NCBI GenBank assembly: GCA_020200675.1
Contig: JAIVIG010000135.1
Span: forward strand, 1-10,593
Length of the DNA: 10,593 nucleotides
Source: Actinomycetota bacterium
GTDB lineage: Bacteria > Actinomycetota > Rubrobacteria > Rubrobacterales > Rubrobacteraceae
Direction: 5' to 3'
Shown: piece by piece, positions 5,764 through 10,593 of the stretch
Numbering within the stretch: position 1 is the stretch's first letter
How the letters are laid out: each line of letters starts with the position of its first letter
Program-made: the position numbers and the translations under genes
The notes under the pieces: model-generated
What the model was told of the DNA's origin: nothing
The model's database searches: none
What the model saw: the letters and a program-made list of their open reading frames with translations, nothing else

Positions 5764-7271
5764 GTAGCGCGGACGGACAGGGGCTCGCCGCGCTCGTACG
5801 CGGCTACAAGGGACGCCGGTGCGTCGTGGTGGGCGACGTGATGCTCGACGTCTTCGAGAGGGGCCGGGCCGCCCGCCTCGCCCCCGACGCCCCCGCTCCC
5901 GTCCTCACGAACGTCGACACGACCTGCTCCCCCGGAGGCGCGGCCAACGTCGCCGCCAACCTCTCCGCTCTCGGCGCCGAGGTGACCCTGCTCGCCGCGA
6001 TCGGGGACGACCCAACTGGCGACCAACTCCTGGAGAAGCTCTCCGAGTGTGGAATCCATACCGGAGGCATGATCCGGGTTCCTGGGCGCGCGACGGTCGT
6101 GAAGAAGCGCCTCGTCGCCGACGGCGCGACCCTGGCCCGCGTCGACTCCGGGGACAAGGAGCCACTGAGATGCGCCGTGGAGGAGGATCTCGCCGAACGG
6201 GCGGCGGTCCTGGCGGAGAGCGACGAGGTCGTCGTAGTCTCCGACTACTCCGGCGGGACCATAACCCAGAAGGTAGCGGACGCCCTGGGCGCTACAGGAC
6301 ACGAATGCGTACTCTTAGACTCCAAAGATCCCCTACGCCTCCGGTGGCAAGACCTCGCCGCCACCACCCCGAACCACCTGGAGGCCCAGAAGGCCCTCGA
6401 CCTCCCCGTAGAGGCAGACCCGGGTCGGGTCGATGCCGGGGCGGTTGGGGAGGCCCTGCGACGCGAGACCGGGGCGCGTGCCGTGGCCGTGACCCTCGCC
6501 GAGGAGGGTGCCGTGGTAGTGGACGAGGAGGTCACGGTGCGCGTCGACGGTCGGCGGGTGGCGGACCCGGACGTCAACGGCGCGGGCGACACGTTCCTCG
6601 CGGCCTTTGCGCTGTCTTTAGGCGGAGACGCCGGGGTGCGCGCGGCTGCCCGGCTCGGGGTCGAGGCGGCGACGCTCGCCGTGTCCCGCTCGGGGACCGC
6701 GCCGGTGGGTATGAGGGAGCTGCTGCAGCGGCTGCCGGCGGAGCCCGTCGCCGAGAGGTCCGGGGCTCTGGAGGAGGAACTCGAGCGGGTGCGGCGTTCG
6801 GGTGGGAAGGTGGTCTTTACGAACGGGTGCTTCGATCTCTTGCACCGGGGGCACCTCTTCTTGCTGCGCGAGGCGAGGAAGCTCGGGGACGTGCTCGTCG
6901 TCGGGTTGAACTCGGACGCCTCCGCGCGACGGGTCAAGGGATCGAACCGTCCCGTAATGCTCGAAGAGGACCGGGTCGAGCTTCTGGAGGCGCTCCCGTG
7001 CGTGGACCACGTCGTCGTCTTCGACGAGGACACGCCGGAGGCCCTGATCCGACGCGTCGAGCCGGACCTGCACGTGAAGGGCGGGGACCACGCGGGCGAC
7101 CGGCTGGCCGAGGAGTCCGCGGTCGAGGAGGTCGGCGGAGAGGTAATAGTCCTGCCGCTTCTCCCCGGCCGCTCGGCCTCCGCCACGATCGAACACATAA
7201 GGTCTTCCCCCGGAGACGCCGAAGCCATCACCGACGAAGCTGCGAAGCCGGCCGCCTGGTCCCGGCCGTGA
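5760..7271 (+). CDS. hldE: Bifunctional heptose-7-phosphate kinase / heptose-1-phosphate adenylyltransferase
   Basis: A 503-residue cytoplasmic enzyme with the E. coli HldE layout and length. Residues 1 to about 320 are a PfkB-family kinase: VVVGDVMLDVF, the sugar-binding GGAANVAANLSALG, and DVNGAGDTF with catalytic Asp277. It phosphorylates D-glycero-D-manno-heptose 7-phosphate at C1. Residues from about 345 are a nucleotidyltransferase with FTNGCFDLLHRGH (His362 and His365), LNSDASARRVKG, and HVKGGD, which transfers AMP to the heptose 1-phosphate. A roughly 20-residue tail after IEHIR is extra. The start is TTG at 5760, sharing TTGA with the upstream stop, so translation is probably coupled. 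The frame is open further upstream, but that stretch is Arg-rich and overlaps the phosphatase domain. It supplies steps 2 and 4 while the upstream fusion supplies steps 1 and 3. Confidence 0.95.
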   Translation: MSSADGQGLAALVRGYKGRRCVVVGDVMLDVFERGRAARLAPDAPAPVLTNVDTTCSPGGAANVAANLSALGAEVTLLAAIGDDPTGDQLLEKLSECGIHTGGMIRVPGRATVVKKRLVADGATLARVDSGDKEPLRCAVEEDLAERAAVLAESDEVVVVSDYSGGTITQKVADALGATGHECVLLDSKDPLRLRWQDLAATTPNHLEAQKALDLPVEADPGRVDAGAVGEALRRETGARAVAVTLAEEGAVVVDEEVTVRVDGRRVADPDVNGAGDTFLAAFALSLGGDAGVRAAARLGVEAATLAVSRSGTAPVGMRELLQRLPAEPVAERSGALEEELERVRRSGGKVVFTNGCFDLLHRGHLFLLREARKLGDVLVVGLNSDASARRVKGSNRPVMLEEDRVELLEALPCVDHVVVFDEDTPEALIRRVEPDLHVKGGDHAGDRLAEESAVEEVGGEVIVLPLLPGRSASATIEHIRSSPGDAEAITDEAAKPAAWSRP

Positions 7272-9142
7272 ACGAAGCCGCCAGCCACGTATTCGGGGGA
7301 ATGGAGAGAGAAAACCTCCGGCGCGTCCTCCTCGTGCGGCTGGACAACCTGGGCGACGTACTGCTCACAACCCCGGCGTTCCGGGCCGTCCGCCAGGCCC
7401 TCCCGGAGGCGCACCTGGCGCTCCTGGCCGGTCCCACCGGATGCGAGGTCGGTCGCCTCGACCCGGACTTGGACGAGACGATCCTCTACAACGCCCTCAA
7501 CGAGGACGTCTACTTCCAGCTGCCCCAAGACCCGGAGCGGGAGATGGCCGCCGTCGAAACTCTAAGAGAGCGCGACTTCGACGCGGCGATAATCTTCACC
7601 TCCTACAAGCAGTCGGCGCTGCCGGCGGCCTACCTGTGCTACCTGTCCGGCATCCCCGTGCGCGCCGCCGGCTCTTTCGAAGGCCCCGGCTCCCTGCTCA
7701 CCCACCGCCACCGCTACGAGGAGACCGTGCCGCCCAAACACGAGGCCCTGCGCGGCCTGGAGCTGACGGAGTTCCTGGGCTTCCCGCCCGTCGAGCCGGA
7801 GATGGTGCTCGTCCCGCGTACCGAGGACGAGGAGGGAGCGGCGGGACTCCTGGAGCAGCACGGTCTGGAGCGCTTCGTCCTGGTGCATCCGGGGGCGAGC
7901 GCCTCCTCGCGGGCCTACCCCCCGGAGCGTTACAGGGAGGTCGTCAAGGGCCTGGCGGGGCAGAGCGGGATGGGGGTGCTCGTCACCGGGGGGCCGGGCG
8001 AAGGTGACCTGGCCCGCCGAGTAGCCGGCTCGACCGGCATACCCGTCGGCGGCGAGACGAGCTTCGGCTCTTTCGCGGCGCTCGTCGGACGGGCGGCGGT
8101 CGTGGTGACCAACAACACGGGGACGACCCACGTGGCCTCGGCTCTGAAACGGCCGGTCGTCACGGTCTTCGCCGGCACGAACCCGGCGGCGGCGGCGCCG
8201 GCCCTGCGGTCGCTCCGGCGCGGGTACCCACGGGCGGAGATCACGCTGATCTCCCTCCCCTGGGCGACCACCCTTGCCCCCCACCTGGGGGACCTCGTCG
8301 ACCGCCTCCTCCCCTATCCCGGCGCCCCAGGCCTCGACGGAACGGGAACCGCGGAGGAACTGGAAGAGTTCCTAGCGCGGGTGCACGCCGAACGGTTCGA
8401 TCTCGCCGTGAACATGCACGGACGGGGACCCATCTCGATCCGGCTCGTCGCCCGGTTCGGGGCTCACCAGACCGCGAGCTTCGTCGGCGAGAAGAGGAGC
8501 GACGTTCCCGGCCTCGACGTCGAGGTCCCATGGGACGCCGAGACGCACGAGTCTCGCAAGCTGCTCCTGCTCGCTGAGGAGGCCGGCGGGTTGCCTACGG
8601 TAGCCTACGATAGCCCCGAGCCGGAGTTGCGCGTCCGAGAAGAGGACGACCGGCGAGCCGTGGCGTTGCTCCCGATCCGTCTCCGGAAGCCGCTGGCCCT
8701 CGTACATCCCGGGGCCTCGGTCCCCGAGAAACGCTGGTCGGGGGAGGCTTACGGGCAGGTGGCGAAAGGGTTGGTCCGCCGTGGCTATGAGGTAGCGGTG
8801 ACGGGGAGCGCGGGAGAGAAGGAGCTTACGCGGCTGGTGAGCGAGGCCGCACCCGACTCTCTGGACCTCGGCGGTGAGACCGACCTCTCCACGCTCATCG
8901 CGCTCGTGGCGCGGGTGAGCGTCTTGGTATCGAACGACACGGGACCTGCCCACCTGGCGTACGCGCTACGCACCCCGAGCGTCACCCTCTTCGGCCCCTC
9001 GACGGACGCTGGTCGCTGGGGGCCACTCGACGGGGAGCGACACGCCGTTCTCGAAGGGAATCCCATCTCCAGCATCCCGGTCGAGGACGTTCTGCGCGGC
9101 GTGGAGGCTCTCGACACGAGGCAGGAGCGGTTGGGGGTGTGA
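7268..9142 (+). CDS. Two fused glycosyltransferase family 9 (heptosyltransferase-like) domains
   Basis: A 624-residue protein with two GT9 domains, the family of LPS heptosyltransferases that use ADP-heptose. Domain A (about 15-306) starts VLLVRLDNLGDVLLTTPAFRA, with Asp30 at the catalytic-base position of WaaC. It has VHPGASASSRAYPPERY and TNNTGTTHVASALKRP (Asn282-Gly285). Directly after VFAGTNP comes a run of four alanines (307-310), then domain B from PALRSLRRGYPRAEITL, with MHGRG, VHPGASVPEKRW and VSNDTGPAHLAYAL (Asn556-Gly559). Domain A therefore lacks the usual C-terminal part of roughly 70 residues. Domain B lacks the N-terminal strand and Gly-Asp loop that carry the catalytic Asp. The frame is intact across the junction. 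GTG 7268 overlaps the hldE stop as GTGA; ATG 7301 is an alternative. Likely membrane-peripheral, adding heptose to a surface glycan, but activity is uncertain. Confidence 0.88.
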   Translation: MNEAASHVFGGMERENLRRVLLVRLDNLGDVLLTTPAFRAVRQALPEAHLALLAGPTGCEVGRLDPDLDETILYNALNEDVYFQLPQDPEREMAAVETLRERDFDAAIIFTSYKQSALPAAYLCYLSGIPVRAAGSFEGPGSLLTHRHRYEETVPPKHEALRGLELTEFLGFPPVEPEMVLVPRTEDEEGAAGLLEQHGLERFVLVHPGASASSRAYPPERYREVVKGLAGQSGMGVLVTGGPGEGDLARRVAGSTGIPVGGETSFGSFAALVGRAAVVVTNNTGTTHVASALKRPVVTVFAGTNPAAAAPALRSLRRGYPRAEITLISLPWATTLAPHLGDLVDRLLPYPGAPGLDGTGTAEELEEFLARVHAERFDLAVNMHGRGPISIRLVARFGAHQTASFVGEKRSDVPGLDVEVPWDAETHESRKLLLLAEEAGGLPTVAYDSPEPELRVREEDDRRAVALLPIRLRKPLALVHPGASVPEKRWSGEAYGQVAKGLVRRGYEVAVTGSAGEKELTRLVSEAAPDSLDLGGETDLSTLIALVARVSVLVSNDTGPAHLAYALRTPSVTLFGPSTDAGRWGPLDGERHAVLEGNPISSIPVEDVLRGVEALDTRQERLGV

Positions 9143-9146
9143 GGAA

Positions 9147-10130
9147 GTGAACGTACTCGTCTGGCAGATCCACGGCTCCTACCTGAACACGCTCGTGCAG
9201 AGCTTCGCCAGCGCTCCGTATCGCTTCTACCTGCCGACCAAGCCCGACAAACCCGAAGGCTACGGGGGTCGCGGGCCGACCTACTCCTGGTCGCCGGATA
9301 CGGTCGAGGTACCGGCCGAGGAAGTGGGCGACCTGGATCTGGACCTCGTCATCTACCAGACCGAGAAGAACTTTTTCGAGGATACCCGGGAGATACTGAC
9401 GCCCGAGCAGCGGGCGCTACCGGCGATCTACCTGGAGCACAACACCCCGCAGGGCCGCACAAACGAGATGGTCCATCCTATCGACGACCCCGGCGTGCTC
9501 CTCGTACACGTCACCCACTTCAACGACCTGTTCTGGGACTGCCGCGAGACCCCGACCCGCGTTATAGACCACGCCGTGCTGCCTTCGACCCCCAAGGGTA
9601 GCTACATCGGCGAGATAGAGAGGGGCGTCTCGCTCGTGAACGACATGCCGCGCCGCAAGAGGGTGGTCGGTGGGGACGTCTTCCGGCGGGCTAGTGAAGA
9701 GGTGCCACTCGACCTCTTCGGCTTCGATAGCAAGGAAGTAGCCGGGGGGTTCGGAGATCTGCCGCAGGCCGAGGTACACGAGAGGATGAGGGCGTACCGG
9801 TTCTACTTCAACCCGATCCGTTACACAAGCCTCCCCCTCTCCGTTCTAGAGGCGATGGAGATAGGTCTCCCGGTGGTCGCTCTGGCCACCACCGAGCTCG
9901 TCACCGTGATAAAGGACGGGGAGAACGGCTTTATAGACACGAACGTGGACAATCTGGTTCGCCGGATGCGGCGGTTGCTCTCCGATCCGGAGGAGGCGCT
10001 TCGGATCGGGGACGCGGGCCGGCGCACCGTTCGTGAGAGGTTCGGCCTCGAGCGTTTCGCGGCCGACTGGGAGGCAGCGTTCGAGGAAGCCCTGAAGCTC
10101 AGGGAGGCGGTGCCGTGCGCCTCGCGATGA
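9147..10130 (+). CDS. GT-B fold glycosyltransferase
   Basis: A 327-residue glycosyltransferase. The C-terminal half is the nucleotide-sugar-binding domain of the GT4/GT1-like type: FYFNPIRYTSLPLSVLEAME carries the acidic signature (Glu235 and Glu238), followed by GLPVVA, the acceptor-side TTELVTVIKDGENGFI, and an ending typical of the family with DPEEALRIGDAGRRTVRERFGLERFAADWE split into helices. The N-terminal half is less typical, with VLVWQIHGSYLN and IYLEHNTPQG, and has no signal peptide or membrane helix. GTG 9147 lies four bases after the GT9 stop. GAGG is only two bases before the start, which is unusually close, so translation may rely on coupling. It probably extends the same glycan as its neighbours. 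Donor and acceptor cannot be told. Confidence 0.85.
   Translation: MNVLVWQIHGSYLNTLVQSFASAPYRFYLPTKPDKPEGYGGRGPTYSWSPDTVEVPAEEVGDLDLDLVIYQTEKNFFEDTREILTPEQRALPAIYLEHNTPQGRTNEMVHPIDDPGVLLVHVTHFNDLFWDCRETPTRVIDHAVLPSTPKGSYIGEIERGVSLVNDMPRRKRVVGGDVFRRASEEVPLDLFGFDSKEVAGGFGDLPQAEVHERMRAYRFYFNPIRYTSLPLSVLEAMEIGLPVVALATTELVTVIKDGENGFIDTNVDNLVRRMRRLLSDPEEALRIGDAGRRTVRERFGLERFAADWEAAFEEALKLREAVPCASR
10101..10107 (+). promoter_or_regulatory. Ribosome binding site for the last glycosyltransferase
   Basis: AGGGAGG lies seven bases before GTG 10115 and inside the end of the upstream gene. It supports GTG 10115 over the ATG at 10127, which would follow it by 19 bases. Confidence 0.65.
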
Positions 10131-10593
10131 TCAGCGAACACGCGAGCCCTCTGGCCTCTCTAGGCGGCGAGGATTCCGGTGGCCAGAACGTCTACGTCGC
10201 CGAGCTTGCGCGGCGCCTGGGCGAGATGGGCCACCAGGTAGACGTCTTCACCCGCCGCGACAGCGAGCTGCTGCCCGCGGTCGTTCCCCTCGCGGAGGGC
10301 GTGAGGGTGGTGAACCTCCCCGCCGGACCGGCACGGAGCGTGTCCAAGGACGAGCTGTTCCCGTTCATGGGCGAGTTCAGGGAGGCTTTCTACCATTTCG
10401 CGAGGGAAGAGGCAGCCGCGTACGATCTCGTACACGCCAACTTCTGGATGAGCGGGTGGGTGGCCTGCGAGGCGAAGAGGGACCTCGGGTTGCCCTTCGT
10501 CCAGACCTTCCACGCCCTCGGGGAGATCAAACGCCGCGAGCAGGGTGAGAACGACACCTCTCCCCTAGAGCGACGGGCGGTGGAGCAGAGGAG
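10115..10593 (+). CDS. GT4 family glycosyltransferase, N-terminal part (runs off the window)
   Basis: The first 159 residues are visible and the frame is open to the window edge. The N-terminus MRLAMISEHASPLASLGGED followed by SGGQNVYVAELARRLGEMGH and VDVFTRRD is the acceptor-domain start of the GT4 group that includes sucrose-phosphate synthase-like and MshA-like enzymes, with the GGxDSGGQNVYV loop that contacts the nucleotide sugar. Further on, DLVHANFWMSGWVA and FVQTFHALGEIKR match the same fold. The catalytic C-terminal domain is beyond the window. It overlaps the upstream gene by 16 bases and has its own good ribosome binding site. It is likely part of the same surface-glycan operon. The sugar it transfers cannot be deduced from this part. 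Confidence 0.88.
   Translation, partial: MRLAMISEHASPLASLGGEDSGGQNVYVAELARRLGEMGHQVDVFTRRDSELLPAVVPLAEGVRVVNLPAGPARSVSKDELFPFMGEFREAFYHFAREEAAAYDLVHANFWMSGWVACEAKRDLGLPFVQTFHALGEIKRREQGENDTSPLERRAVEQR

Noticed and set aside
5819..7267. Long N-terminal extension of the GT9 frame
   Set aside because: This part is Arg/Gly-rich, has no domain signatures and is out of frame with the clear HldE. The GT9 protein starts at GTG 7268.
6245..7528. A 427-residue minus-strand open frame
   Set aside because: It is antisense to HldE and GT9, Ser/Thr/Arg-rich, and without domain signatures.
1..10593. CRISPR arrays, tRNA or rRNA genes, transposase genes
   Set aside because: I saw no regularly spaced repeats, no cloverleaf-like sequence and no transposase or inverted terminal repeat signature.

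Overview
The window is high-GC DNA with tightly packed genes, many GTG and TTG start codons, and codon third positions that are mostly G or C. Together with a small secreted protein whose downstream reading frame carries a hydrophobic-plus-arginine anchor, this suggests an actinomycete, possibly Rubrobacter or a relative. No rRNA or marker gene is present, so the assignment is an inference.

Left part (1-600): a small secreted protein gene (56-397) ends in two tandem TAA codons. The same frame then continues for 25 codons encoding a membrane-anchor-like tail (401-475). A strong hairpin terminator follows at 519-551.

Middle-left (651-3727): an acyl-CoA dehydrogenase gene is followed one base later by a family III (CaiB/BaiF) CoA-transferase gene, the usual pairing for activating and oxidising an acyl-CoA of unknown identity. 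The CoA-transferase frame has lost its normal end and runs 383 bases into an unrelated conserved-looking gene of unknown function (2918-3727).

Middle (3728-4593): a macro-domain (ADP-ribose hydrolase-like) gene on the minus strand is broken by an internal deletion plus frameshift. Next to it is an AT-rich, largely non-coding stretch with a possible promoter and a short unrecognised ORF remnant.

Right part (4594-10593): one plus-strand operon with overlaps or very short gaps throughout. It encodes a GmhA-GmhB fusion (sedoheptulose-7-phosphate isomerase plus heptose-bisphosphate phosphatase), HldE (heptose-7-phosphate kinase plus adenylyltransferase), a protein made of two fused GT9 heptosyltransferase-like domains, a GT-B glycosyltransferase, and the first 159 residues of a GT4 glycosyltransferase. 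The first two proteins hold all four activities needed to make ADP-D-glycero-beta-D-manno-heptose from sedoheptulose 7-phosphate. The glycosyltransferases presumably build a heptose-containing surface glycan or glycolipid.

The most notable signals are the interleaved pair of bifunctional heptose enzymes, the GT9-GT9 fusion that appears to have lost the end of one domain and the catalytic N-terminus of the other, the broken macro-domain gene, and the in-frame anchor after tandem stops. Three separate junctions (near 2918, 4146 and 8190) look like internal deletions, either real or from assembly.
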